Notes under the pieces: generated by a model
The model's database searches: none
What the model was told of the DNA's origin: nothing
Seen by the model: only the letters and a program-made list of their open reading frames with translations
Assembly: GCA_010672585.1 (NCBI GenBank)
Contig: JAAHGF010000006.1
Span: forward strand, 62,001 to 126,000
Length of the DNA: 64,000 nucleotides
Origin: Okeania sp. SIO1I7
GTDB lineage: Bacteria; Cyanobacteriota; Cyanobacteriia; Cyanobacteriales; Microcoleaceae
Direction of reading: 5' to 3'
Position numbers and translations under genes: made by a program
Part shown: positions 26,701-35,093 of the stretch, one piece after another
Layout of the letters: the number at the start of each line of letters is the position of its first letter
Numbering within the stretch: position 1 is the first letter of the stretch

Positions 26701-29224
26701 GAATTGCCTTTTCTATACTATCAAGTTGCTTAAATTTTACAGAAAAGCGCAGGACTGTTTCTCGATCGTTTGTGAGCGTCTCTGTGAGCGCCTTAGTTTT
26801 TCCTATATATTCAAGCCACTCTGTTTCTGTGAGTAAACCCAAAGCTACTGCTTCCTCAACTTTATTGCTAGTTTTTTTGATTGCATCTTGCAAGCGGGTG
26901 CAACAGTCATTAATAGCATCATTTCGCTTCAGCTCTAGTTGCTCAATATTAATCAATTCCGAACCGCGCTCCCGAAGATACTCAATAATTCTTTCTGTTG
27001 CTTCGTGGTCTAGTTGCTGGCAACGATCTTCAAATGCTTGTTCCCAAGTTTTACCGCCGTTAGCAACCGTTTCAATAATGCCATTGATTATTTCTTCTAG
27101 ATCGGAAACATCTGCTTCCCATTGTTCGTTCATTGGTAGAGATGAAATTTTTAACAGTGGGGCGTGGATGATATGTTTTGGGTTCCCCTTGACTCTGGGT
27201 AAGGGTTCATCTGGATCGAATAAAGCACGGATATCTTCGATCGCTTTTCTGCAGCAAGAGAGACCAGCTAAAACAAATAATGGAGGATTTTCCTTTTCGT
27301 AGTCGTTAAGTTCGGCGATCGCCTTATCCTGAACGCCAGAAATTTTTTGTCCCAACAGTTCTGCTTCCTGCTGAATAGAGTTCTTTTTGTTAGCTTCTAG
27401 TTCTTCTTGTTGTAATTCTACCCACTCTTTTGCTAAATCTAAAGCTTCAGCAGTGAACTTGCAAAGGCGATCAATCATCTTTTCTGGAATAGGTGTGCCA
27501 CGTCGTGCAGTACGAATTTGACCTTCTGTACGTCGTGCTTCTTCTTTAATTTTTGACTCATCTAATAGCTTGTTAACTTGCGTTTCTACAGTTTTCCATG
27601 CACTGTTATCCTTAGTTATAATCGGATTTAGCAAACAATAGACTAACCCATCAGTTCTTAGCCAATCTTTCCAAACTTTTTTCGCCACTCCATGCTTCAT
27701 ATCATACGCTTGTGCTTGAGACCACCAATGGTCAACCTTTTGATATAACTGCTCTAAAGATTTTTGTCGTTCTGCTGGAGATGTAGCTTTTTTCAGCATT
27801 TTGGGTGCTAGTGGTAAATGTTTTTTGCCGTATTCAGAAATGACTTGGCAATATTCGTAAAGTTGATTGAGTTGAGCTGTACCCAAAGGCAGTCGTTGGA
27901 GAATATTATAAGCTCCTGTATCGGGAGCTAGCAATGCTGGACGTATTGATGCAGCAGCTAAGAGCAACATAACTGCATAACTCCATTCATTTTTCCCAGA
28001 GGTTTCGTTCCCGGTATAGTTAGCAAAATCATCTTTAAGTCGATAGGCAATTTCTCCAACTTCAGAACGCAAGTGCTGACTTAAGGCTAATGCTCGAATT
28101 AACCAAGATGGCAGATGTGGTTCTACATTGGGATATTGCTGCTCCACCGCATAAGCTAAATGGTAAGCCAAGCTGAGTTGCTGTTCGCGGATTAGTTGCC
28201 AAATTAAATCGCGCAAACCTGTAGGGTGTTCTTTATTGATGCCATTTTTGATAATAAGTTTAGCGATCGCTTGCGCAGTATCTTCTAAAGAGTAATTGTA
28301 AAGAGGTTGTTCGGCTTCTATTTCCTCTGGTACTTCCGTGCTTGGTAATGTTGTTGGTATCTCTACTGGTGCTTTCTCTGGAATAACTTCAACAGTTGCT
28401 TGCTCTTGAGAATCTTTGATCGGAGGTAGAGCGATATCTTCTGGCAAATAGTTGTCAATAGATTGTTCGGTTTCTATCTCCTCTTGTGCTTCCGTGTTTG
28501 GTAATTGTGTTACTGTCTCTACTGGTACTTCGTCTAATATAACTTCAACAGTTGGTTGCTCTTGGGAATCTTCTATCGGAGGAGGAGCGATCGCATTTTC
28601 TCTTGATGGTACTGCTTCTTGAGGAGAATTTGTATTGACAAAACTCTCATTTTCTGATAAAGATTCAACAATTTGTTTTTGCTGTTCTTTTGCTTTTTCT
28701 TGGAAAAGGATACTTCCTGTTAATATTGCCATTGCTAAATGCATTCCAAAGGATGCATTAACACCTGCCTGTAGTTCAGCTAGATGCAGATAGTCTTGAG
28801 GAGATTCCCGTTCTGAAATTAGTTCCAAAAGTTCCGAAAAAGGATGTATTTTATCAGTCAAAGTTTGAGTTTCTATATCTACTTCACCTTCCAAAACTTG
28901 TTGTTTAAGTTCTTGGGCTTTTTTCTGACACTCTAGTAAAGACTGAAAATTATTATTATCTTGATGAGACAGTCTTAAAACATCTTCCAAAACTGCTAAT
29001 GCTTTCTGTCTAATTTCCATTCTGAGCTTCTGTTTCTCTTTTGCTTTTTCAACAGTTTCCAGTAAAGATTTAAGTTGAGAAATAGAGACAATCTCATCCG
29101 GTGATTGTTGAGGCGGTACGCTGAAAGATTCAGCTACTTTAAGCAGTTTATTTCGGAACTCAAAAAAGCTCTTTTGTAAAGATTCAAATTGTTTTTGTAA
29201 ATCAGTGAAATTATTATTTGACAT
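23750..29224 (-). CDS. Very large P-loop ATPase with coiled-coil N terminus, unrecognised family
   Basis: The product is 1824 aa. About 1-130 is coiled coil. About 215-315 is an acidic Pro/Glu linker holding a duplicated unit (DSQEQPTVEVI and DSQEQATVEVI). About 320-960 is mainly helical. About 965-1130 is an alpha/beta domain with FHFGRIASKQARRKLADLC and FIVIDDMLML. A STAND/AAA-like NTPase follows, with Walker A YGGRQLGKTVLL (about 1157-1168) and Walker B LLLLLDEADNF (about 1243-1253). A winged-helix-like segment leads to a last domain with a degenerate loop (LVFGCSAAGLEYL) and repeated Trp motifs. There is no signal peptide or membrane helix, so it is cytoplasmic. The layout is that of a signalling or conflict-type STAND protein, but I do not recognise the family. 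It stands alone between two family C repeats, with a truncated HTH relic upstream. Confidence 0.85.
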   Translation of the reverse strand: MSNNNFTDLQKQFESLQKSFFEFRNKLLKVAESFSVPPQQSPDEIVSISQLKSLLETVEKAKEKQKLRMEIRQKALAVLEDVLRLSHQDNNNFQSLLECQKKAQELKQQVLEGEVDIETQTLTDKIHPFSELLELISERESPQDYLHLAELQAGVNASFGMHLAMAILTGSILFQEKAKEQQKQIVESLSENESFVNTNSPQEAVPSRENAIAPPPIEDSQEQPTVEVILDEVPVETVTQLPNTEAQEEIETEQSIDNYLPEDIALPPIKDSQEQATVEVIPEKAPVEIPTTLPSTEVPEEIEAEQPLYNYSLEDTAQAIAKLIIKNGINKEHPTGLRDLIWQLIREQQLSLAYHLAYAVEQQYPNVEPHLPSWLIRALALSQHLRSEVGEIAYRLKDDFANYTGNETSGKNEWSYAVMLLLAAASIRPALLAPDTGAYNILQRLPLGTAQLNQLYEYCQVISEYGKKHLPLAPKMLKKATSPAERQKSLEQLYQKVDHWWSQAQAYDMKHGVAKKVWKDWLRTDGLVYCLLNPIITKDNSAWKTVETQVNKLLDESKIKEEARRTEGQIRTARRGTPIPEKMIDRLCKFTAEALDLAKEWVELQQEELEANKKNSIQQEAELLGQKISGVQDKAIAELNDYEKENPPLFVLAGLSCCRKAIEDIRALFDPDEPLPRVKGNPKHIIHAPLLKISSLPMNEQWEADVSDLEEIINGIIETVANGGKTWEQAFEDRCQQLDHEATERIIEYLRERGSELINIEQLELKRNDAINDCCTRLQDAIKKTSNKVEEAVALGLLTETEWLEYIGKTKALTETLTNDRETVLRFSVKFKQLDSIEKAIRNKQHEQVTHMRNELKEQGIESSHPDAFDRINTVLEKGDILTANEYIEMVKQGRPIPDLENKRDTFLDFFDQKYTDIEDVLKPTDKYKNRKDQLIEDIKKGRSINSMRMPQGNTAKTAAGTLETWFSVKGRKQGVTDKDASKILRFLGFDSVIAQMRNAGEREEYIWFDVNTEPLQDKNRCPVPVYGSKAEGCYQILCVWGRPNVENLLNAVESNSQTNPVLVFHFGRIASKQARRKLADLCRERYRQFIVIDDMLMLYLCTIPGDRLPIMFECTLPFTFIEPYSTEAGLVPPEMFYGRERERKSIQDKMGSCLIYGGRQLGKTVLLRYVERDFNAKNRNWTARFIDIKEVGRKQPLDDIWEIMGVELEKLKVTNSQDAKSGEGFRNLVKSWLDEDNQRRILLLLDEADNFLEGDAKEDFVRCDRLRKLMLETERRFKVVFAGLHNVQRTTRQSNHPLAHFGQPICIGPLLNNGEMRAATALIQRPLANLGYRFESPDLIFRILSQTNYYPSLIQLYCKQLLEHINNPDFESFDAKSSPPYKIASERVKEAYENQKLRQAIRDRFELTLGLDKRYEVIAYAIAYEALESKRAITDGFGVSWIKDQALGWWPKGFQRSSSLDDIRALLEEMVGLGVLRVSSEGYFTLRSPNVTLLMGSQQEIEAKLLREDREIPLEYEPATFRSALNEDDFRRSPLTDQQKSTLESQRNDVALVFGCSAAGLEYLPEFLKAAVGEKFLIGLDSLSSFDEFSVRLHDLKQREKNGTSLFVVSPTCPWDEKWIDEAREKVKRLKAKTSFAKIVFMGNSEQAWQSISYNLKERELTTFTLKPWSDAALRHWLDDCHFDSEPTIREKITNITGNWSFLLQQFYQLTNSEPSRWQEALDNLEQQLKTPEFLREVYLSMGFDDSQSQRKQVLKALANWENEASVEDLIVLVEDISPEIINQTLQWADLLSLATPVGSKNDGKNYWRIDPVVGRILQAMKN

Positions 29225-29448
29225 AGTTTGATTATTTCCGAGAAAATTACTTGTTTATTGTTCATTATATATCTGGTTTATTTTTCCAGCATTGAATAGA
29301 TTTTCATTGTTGTTAACTCGATAATTAATTGATGAAGTGAGGCAGTCTTTATTTTTATTCAAAGGTTTTTCTTGTGAAATATCTCTGGTAATTAAATCTC
29401 CTTTTGAGTTGATTTTTTCAATGCGTAAGTCCTAAATTGAAAATTAGC

Positions 29449-29598
29449 CTAATAGGGAAGAAGTCTACAACTTCCTGATCTATTGACAATTTGGAATGCC
29501 ATGCCTAAGTATTTGGCAAACTGAGAATTAGATAGTCCTAAATGTTGTCTGAGAGTTGTGATGAGAAATGGAATATCTATTGAAGTAGTTAAAATCAT
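29449..29598 (-). pseudogene. Truncated XRE-type helix-turn-helix remnant
   Basis: A 49-codon frame from ATG 29598 to TAG reads LRQHLGLSNSQFAKYLGMAF then QIVNRSGS. That matches the first two helices of XRE/Cro-type transcriptional regulators of the plant-like cyanobacterial kind (usual text LRxxLGLSQxxFAxxLGVSFQTVNRWE). After NR the conserved Trp-Glu-x-Gly is missing and the frame ends shortly after LLP. It is either a degraded regulator or a very short HTH peptide. It reads in the same direction as the 1824-aa gene, about 225 bases upstream of it. Confidence 0.5.
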
Positions 29599-29958
29599 GG
29601 GAGTTATTACAAAAGTCTAGTATAATCCTAGCCGATCTAACTTTTGATAGACAATAGTAACATTACGGTTGTTAATTATTTGAAAAAGATTTTTTTATCA
29701 ATGAAAATTCAAGGAAGACTTGAAAATTGGATTAATTGAGCAACATTATTTTTGTTAATATTCCCATCAATTTATACCGCAATAATATGCGATAAATTAA
29801 CACTTATTTTTTTATAAATACATAATATAATTTTACAATTTTTCAGGATTATGAAGCAATTATAAGTAAACTATATTTCATAAGATACCTTTGGCAAAAC
29901 TGAATTTTAAAGAAATTACTATGAAAAAATAATCAATTTATCTGACTTTTAACTTTTT

Positions 29959-30138
29959 ACCGAATAATTAAGGTTTAAAGCCTCTCACTCGCTGTGGAGA
30001 AACAAGCGGTCGAGGGATGGCGAGGTCTCCTCGCCATATCCAATCGACCAAGAGAGAAAAAATTTTCCTTTTATTCAATCCTCTTCCTTTTAGGGAGAGG
30101 TAATTATCAATTATCCATTATCAATTATCAATTATTAA
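29959..30138 (-). repeat. Family A MITE-like repeat, copy 6
   Basis: ACCGAATAATTAAGGTTTAA, GAAACAAGCGGTCGAGGGAT, CCAATCGACCAAGAGAG, and AGGGAGAGGTAATTATC plus the heptad array. It has the same orientation as copies 3, 4 and 5 and belongs to the AAGGTTTAAAGCC subtype. Confidence 0.75.
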
Positions 30139-30268
30139 ATATCTTGTCTAATATTTCTTGCACCTTGTCTATATTAGGGGAGCTTACTTTAACAACCTAT
30201 AACAATTTTAATTTTTGACTTACTCCTACAAAAAATCTCATCTCTCTTTGAGCTGGTGATAAGATAGT

Positions 30269-30409
30269 AATATGATGTCCGTTTTATAGTGTGATAAAAA
30301 ACTTTCTTCTTCTCTTCCTTCTTTTTTTCTCCTGTACGTCGCCCTAAGGACGACTCCCCTACCTTACTCCTCCGTCGTTATTTATAAGTATTCAACCGGA
30401 CATGATATA
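30269..30409. repeat. Family C MITE-like element, copy 2
   Basis: The left end TAATATGATGTCCGTTTTAT and right end CAACCGGACATGATATAA resemble copy 1. Inside are AAAAACTTTCTTCTTCT and CTCCTCCGTCGTTATTTATA. It ends about 45 bases before the start codon of the kinase-ATPase gene. Confidence 0.7.
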
Positions 30410-30455
30410 ACTGGCTAAGTCATTTAATTAAGTTAACTCAAAATCACAAATAAAA

Positions 30456-33209
30456 ATGTCTGAAAATAATTCTTTAATTGGTCAAACTCTCAGACAACAT
30501 TACAAAATTGTCGAACAATTAGGTTGTGGGGGTGGGTTTGGAGAAACTTATATTGCTGAGGATATAGATATACCAGAAAATCCTAAACCTCAGCGTGTTG
30601 TTAAACGACTAAAACCGACGATTAAGCATCAACAAGTCCAAAGATTATTCGAGCAAGAAGGTCAAATTCTCAACCGACTTAGTAGATACGATAAAATTCC
30701 TACTTTGTATGCTTATTTTGAGCATAATCAAGAATTTTATCTAGTTCAAGAACTGATAATAGGTCATGATTTAACTACAGAAATGAGTCAGCCTTGGAGT
30801 GAAGCTAAAGTGCTAAATTTTTTGTCAGAAATTTTAGAAGTTTTAGCTTTTGTACATCAAAATGGGGTTATTCATCGAGATATTAAACCGGGGAATATTA
30901 TGCGGCGAGACCGCGACCAAAAATTAATGTTAATTGATTTTGGTGCGGTTAAAGAAGTAAGTAATATTGTTGTTAATTCTCAGGGAAAATCTAGTAGTAC
31001 AATTGCAGTAGGTACTCCTGGTTATATGCCTGTGGAACAAGCACAAGGAAGACCACAATTTGCTAGTGATATTTATGCTGTGGGTATTACTGCAATTCAA
31101 GCTTTGACAGGAGTTTCACCGAGGGATTTTATCCAAGATGAAGTTGGTGAAATAGACTTGCAAAAATTAGCTCCTAATATCAGTGAAAAGCTGGCTAATT
31201 TTTTAACAAAAATGGTTATGGTTAATTGGAGACAACGTTACTCTGATGCCACAGTAGCTTTACGAGGATTACAGGGAAATATTGAACCTATTTCTGGAAT
31301 ATTAAATTGGATTTTATTAAAGATAACTATTGGTTTAATTTGTCAGCAGAAAAATTGCGATTTTAGTATTTTTCAAAATTGCCTAGAATTATTTGTAGAC
31401 CGCCTTCAGCAAAATAGTAATTCTGTAAATTATGAACTTTACAAAACTGTCAGTATTTCGCTCTTAAATGCACAAGAAAAAATTGCTATTGAATATAGAA
31501 ATCAGATTGGTGGTTCTTTTCCGACAATAGTTCAATATTCACCATTTCATTCTGAGGAAAAACGAGAAAATTTGGGTTGGGTGAATCGTAAAATATCTAA
31601 GTTGAGAAGTGAATTTAAAAAAATCAATCAAACAAAATATATTACAAGTTTTCCTGAAGATATTAGTTGTTTGTTAATTCCTTTGCCTCCTGTAGATGAA
31701 ATTAAGAATTTATGCCAAAGTTTTATTCAGGTTTTACTTCAGGGAGATGAACCAGATGGATACTTAGAAAAGCTGCAAAGAGATGTGGGAGGATTATTAA
31801 ACTTAGTAGCTGTTAATTTTATGCAAGAAATGCGCCATAATTCAATAGTTAAAGAAATTTTTGAATGTGATTTTTTAGAGATAATTAATCAACAATTACC
31901 AGGAGAGAAATTGACTCTAGAAGATTTAGAGAAGTCTCTCCAGAAAGTTAGATTAGAATTAACTGAATTAAGGATTCAGCAAGAAAAAGCAAAAACAGCG
32001 ATTATCTCACAACCTATTAATTTTGATGTGACACGACCAGGTAATTCACAGGTAGTTGAAAAAGGAAGAAGGAAGGAGGAAGAAGGAAGAAGGCATCCCC
32101 CATTGCCCCCCTTTGAAAGGGGGGAGGAAGAAGGAAGAAGAAAAAAGTGGATGGGGACTCAAACACCAATCAATTTTCAACACAATGAAAAGGAGTTATT
32201 ACTGGATACTCCCTCTGGTCAAGTACCACTTAATTCTATCTTTTATATAGAGCGATCGCCCATAGAGTCGGAGTGTTATGAAACTATTATGAATCCGGGA
32301 GCATTGATTCGAGTTAAAGCACCTCGACAGATGGGAAAAACTTCTTTAATGAGTAGAATTTTGAACTATGCTCAACAGCAAGGATATTACAAAGCTTGTT
32401 TAAACTTTCAGTCAGCAGATGAAGAATTTCTCACTAATCTTGATTTATTTTTAAAGTGGTTTTGTGCCAGTATTACTAACGAATTGAATCTAGAAGAAAA
32501 ACTCTCTGAATATTGGCAAGGAGTATTAGGAAGTAAAAATAAATGTACAAATTATTTTCAAAGATATCTACTATCAGAAATTGCTACTCCTTTAGTTTTA
32601 GGGTTAGATGAAGTAGACCAAGTATTTCAACATCCAGAAATTGCTACTTCCTTTTTTGCTTTGCTCAGGACTTGGCATGAACGTGGTAAAAATGAAGAAG
32701 TTTGGCAAAAGTTAAGGTTAGTAATTGTACATTCAAAAGAAGTATATATTCCTCTAAATATTAATCAGTCACCTTTTAATGTAGGTTTGCCCATAGAGTT
32801 ACGAGAACTCAACTGGGAAGAAGTAGAAAATTTAGTCAAATTACATCATCTAGAATGGTCTTCAGAACAGATAAAAGAATTAATGGCAATGGTAGGAGGA
32901 CATCCTTATTTAGTACGTCAAGCTCTCTATCAAATTGCGCGGGGAAGAATAACATTAGAAAAGCTATTACAGGTCGCTCCCACAGAAGAAGGCCCCTATT
33001 GTGACCACCTACGTCGCCACTTAAATAATCTCGAAGAACACCCAGAATTATTAACAGCAATTAAACAAATTATTACGATAGACTACCCTATATCTATAGG
33101 CACAAAAGAAGGATTCAAATTACGCAGTATGGGATTAGTAAAATTTCAAGGTAATTTAGTCATGCCTCTATGTGAATTGTATCGGAGATATTTTAGTTAT
33201 CGATTGTGA
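30456..33209 (+). CDS. Ser/Thr protein kinase fused to AAA-like (PF14516-type) NTPase
   Basis: The 917-aa product starts with a Hanks-type kinase (about 12-275) with glycine loop QLGCGGGFGETYIAEDID, Lys in VVKRLKP, catalytic VIHRDIKPGNIM (about 138-149) and LIDFGAVKE. The glycine loop has one Gly more than the usual GxGGFGxTY. Residues 275-530 form a helical region with a cluster resembling effector-associated domains. Residues 535-570 form a basic Glu/Arg/Lys linker encoded by an intergenic-type repeat. From about 575 comes an AAA-like NTPase with P-loop KAPRQMGKTSLMSRIL (about 620-635), LVLGLDEVDQVF and GGHPYLVRQALYQIA. Similar fusions are common in filamentous cyanobacteria and are thought to sense and phosphorylate; targets are unknown. 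Confidence 0.9.
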   Translation: MSENNSLIGQTLRQHYKIVEQLGCGGGFGETYIAEDIDIPENPKPQRVVKRLKPTIKHQQVQRLFEQEGQILNRLSRYDKIPTLYAYFEHNQEFYLVQELIIGHDLTTEMSQPWSEAKVLNFLSEILEVLAFVHQNGVIHRDIKPGNIMRRDRDQKLMLIDFGAVKEVSNIVVNSQGKSSSTIAVGTPGYMPVEQAQGRPQFASDIYAVGITAIQALTGVSPRDFIQDEVGEIDLQKLAPNISEKLANFLTKMVMVNWRQRYSDATVALRGLQGNIEPISGILNWILLKITIGLICQQKNCDFSIFQNCLELFVDRLQQNSNSVNYELYKTVSISLLNAQEKIAIEYRNQIGGSFPTIVQYSPFHSEEKRENLGWVNRKISKLRSEFKKINQTKYITSFPEDISCLLIPLPPVDEIKNLCQSFIQVLLQGDEPDGYLEKLQRDVGGLLNLVAVNFMQEMRHNSIVKEIFECDFLEIINQQLPGEKLTLEDLEKSLQKVRLELTELRIQQEKAKTAIISQPINFDVTRPGNSQVVEKGRRKEEEGRRHPPLPPFERGEEEGRRKKWMGTQTPINFQHNEKELLLDTPSGQVPLNSIFYIERSPIESECYETIMNPGALIRVKAPRQMGKTSLMSRILNYAQQQGYYKACLNFQSADEEFLTNLDLFLKWFCASITNELNLEEKLSEYWQGVLGSKNKCTNYFQRYLLSEIATPLVLGLDEVDQVFQHPEIATSFFALLRTWHERGKNEEVWQKLRLVIVHSKEVYIPLNINQSPFNVGLPIELRELNWEEVENLVKLHHLEWSSEQIKELMAMVGGHPYLVRQALYQIARGRITLEKLLQVAPTEEGPYCDHLRRHLNNLEEHPELLTAIKQIITIDYPISIGTKEGFKLRSMGLVKFQGNLVMPLCELYRRYFSYRL
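32058..32156 (+). repeat. Intergenic-type repeat inside the kinase-ATPase reading frame
   Basis: GGAAGAA-type heptads (GAAAAAGGAAGAAGGAAGG), then CATCCCCCATTGCCCCCCTT, TGAAAGGGGGGAGG and more heptads. The same order, heptads, CATTCCCCCTTTGCCC, TTTGAAAGAGGGGAGG, heptads, is seen between genes at 34819-34985. Here the unit is read in frame as a basic linker (EKGRRKEEEGRR, HPPLPPFERGEEEGRRKK). Confidence 0.85.
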
Positions 33210-33838
33210 AGCCAAACTATAGCGCTACGCGCAAATCAGAAGTCAAAAGTCAGAAGTCAGAAGTAATACCAAATTAATAAATATTTGCTACAAATAACTA
33301 GGTTATTTCTTAGGAGTCAGAATGAATAGTTTTAATACCATTTATGAGGTTGTAATTTATCTTTTTCTCTTGGTGCGCGTTCCGCAAGCGAGCTGACGTC
33401 GTCGCGGGGTCGCACCGCTTAGTTCAAGGGACATCTTCTGCACTTGTCTTTTAATCATGCTTATTATTCGTAACATTCTTTTTTGAAAATGCTATAATCC
33501 CTAACTGAGTTTGAGTGTTTATAGTTGCTCTAAGCTATTTGTGTAGTGCTATAAAATTCCAAGTTTACGTCTATTAATTTGTTGAAAAATACTAGATTTT
33601 CACCATTTTCTCCTGTAGCCAGTCTATAAACAATGTATTTATATCATGTCCGGATAATAAGTGATAAATAGGATGGGGTTTGATACCAAATCTGGTTATG
33701 AAAAGCTAATTTATCTAAATCCTTCTAACCCTTATTACTTCTACCCTCTGCCTTCTGCCTTACCTTAATACTATAATTAAAAGTGCATCAAATGTATTTA
33801 TTTGCTCCTAATAAAACCCTAGTTATAATCCTGCAAAT
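33210..33838. other. Gene-free spacer with repeats
   Basis: The spacer contains a CAGAAGT heptad run (about 33236-33264), family D copy 2 (33266-33495), a single family C end (33640-33653, ATATCATGTCCGGATAATAA), and a CTTCTACCCTCTGCCTTCTG stretch. No gene is seen. Confidence 0.65.
33266..33495. repeat. Family D MITE-like repeat, copy 2
   Basis: ATACCAAATTAATAAATATT, TTGCTACAAATAACTAGGTT, ATTTCTTAGGAGTCAGAAT on the left; TTTTTGAAAATGCTATAAT on the right. It aligns with copies at 2795 and 59267 over both ends, while the middle differs (GCGAGCTGACGTCGTCGCGG replaces the C-rich module). Confidence 0.7.
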
Positions 33839-34819
33839 ATGTTTTCTATTAACAAATATTTATCCTCGCTAAACAATCAGCGAAAATTCGCAAGATTACT
33901 CAGAAGTACACTGAGATTTCTCTATAGTTTATTAGAAATTGCTACTATTTTACTCACCGTTATTTTGTTGATTTTAGGGATTATTTATATTGAAAATACC
34001 ATAGAACAAAAAACAGAGTGGGGTAAAGCTTTTCTACAATCCCTTGAAGACTCAGAAATTTTAGGAACTATTGAAAATATTAGCGTTGTTACAGCATTAG
34101 TGATTTACGTTAGGTGGGGAAAAAAGAAATCCCATTATCAAGCTTGGCAAGTAATTGACTCTGCCCAAGGATTACAAATTAGCTATGCTAGAATCAAAGC
34201 GCTAGAAGAACTTGTAAAAGGAGGTGTTTGTTTAAAAGGTTTATCTTTACCTAAAACCAATTTAGACCAAGTTAATTTAGTAGATGTAGATTTTAAGGAA
34301 GCAAATCTTCAAGGAGCAAAACTTTTAGAAGCCAACCTTCGAGGAGGTAAATTTGAATTAACTCAATTACAAGGAGCTTTTCTGTGGGGAGCAAATCTTC
34401 AAGATACTTTCTTTCTCTTAACTCAACTTCAAAAAGCAAATCTTTGTTCAGCAAATCTAAAAAATGCCGATCTTGAGGGAGTGAATCTCTTAGAAGCTAA
34501 TTTACAAAAAGCAAATTTGGAGGGAGCTTATATACTAGGAAATCTTCAAGGTGTTGACTTACAAGAAGCAAATTTAAAAGGAGCAAATCTGCAAGGTTGT
34601 TATCTGAAAAATGCTAACTTTCAAAGTGCAAATTTGAAAGGAGTAAACTTACAAGAAGCTAATTTACAAGGAGCAAATTTTCAAGATGCTAATCTACAAG
34701 ATACCAACCTACAAAAAGTAAAAGGTCTGAATCCATTACAGATTAAATCTGCTAATAACTGGCAACAAGCTAAATATTCTCGAGAATTTTATTCTCAGCT
34801 AAATTTACCAGAGAAATGA
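33839..34819 (+). CDS. Membrane-anchored pentapeptide repeat protein
   Basis: The 326-aa product has an N-terminal membrane helix (about 36-60, IATILLTVILLILGIIYI), possibly a second at 80-95, then a linker. About 25 A(N/D)LQx-type pentapeptide repeats run from about 140 to 300 (EANLQGAKLLEANLRGG and similar). These repeats fold into a right-handed quadrilateral beta helix. Such proteins are abundant in filamentous cyanobacteria; known functions of single members (gyrase protection, heterocyst glycolipid export) cannot be transferred. The stop codon sits right at the start of a GGAAGAA heptad array, so the array may have shaped the C terminus. Confidence 0.85.
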   Translation: MFSINKYLSSLNNQRKFARLLRSTLRFLYSLLEIATILLTVILLILGIIYIENTIEQKTEWGKAFLQSLEDSEILGTIENISVVTALVIYVRWGKKKSHYQAWQVIDSAQGLQISYARIKALEELVKGGVCLKGLSLPKTNLDQVNLVDVDFKEANLQGAKLLEANLRGGKFELTQLQGAFLWGANLQDTFFLLTQLQKANLCSANLKNADLEGVNLLEANLQKANLEGAYILGNLQGVDLQEANLKGANLQGCYLKNANFQSANLKGVNLQEANLQGANFQDANLQDTNLQKVKGLNPLQIKSANNWQQAKYSREFYSQLNLPEK

Positions 34820-34985
34820 AGGAAGAAGGAAGAAGGAAGAAGGAAGAAGGAAGAAGGAAGAAGGAAAAAGGAAGAAGGAAAAAGGAAGAAGGAAGAAGGA
34901 AGAAGGAAGAAGGAAAAAGGAAGAAGGAAAAAGGAAGAAGGCATTCCCCCTTTGCCCTTTGAAAGAGGGGAGGAAGAAGGGAAAA
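34819..34985. repeat. GGAAGAA heptanucleotide array with CCCCCTTTG hairpin unit
   Basis: About 16 tandem copies of GGAAGAA/GGAAAAA, interrupted near 34942-34975 by a CATTCCCCCTTTGCCC-TTTGAAAGAGGGGAGG hairpin, then GAAGAAGGG. The array is the longest of its kind in the window and starts on the pentapeptide gene stop codon. Confidence 0.85.
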
Positions 34986-35093
34986 TTGCTTATGAATAGT
35001 CAACGACCGACCACTCCGTCTATAAAAATAGCAATCCTAAATCATTTGTGATAATTTTATTGCTTTGGTATTCGCTATTCCCTGTTCCCTATT

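Larger units (their letters stand above)
29225..30455. other. Long spacer with HTH relic and repeats
   Basis: The spacer contains the promoter region of the long ATPase gene, a family E single end (ATGCGTAAGTCCT, about 29421-29433), a 49-codon HTH relic (29449-29598), about 350 bases of AT-rich unassigned sequence, family A copy 6 (29959-30138) and family C copy 2 (30269-30409). Confidence 0.65.

Noticed and set aside
26772-27302. 176-codon plus-strand frame
   Set aside because: It is antisense to the helical region of the 1824-aa gene, with a Ser-rich composition typical of shadow frames.
34819-34941. Regular array that could suggest CRISPR
   Set aside because: The period is seven with no spacers; it is a heptanucleotide tandem array. 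No cas gene is in the window.
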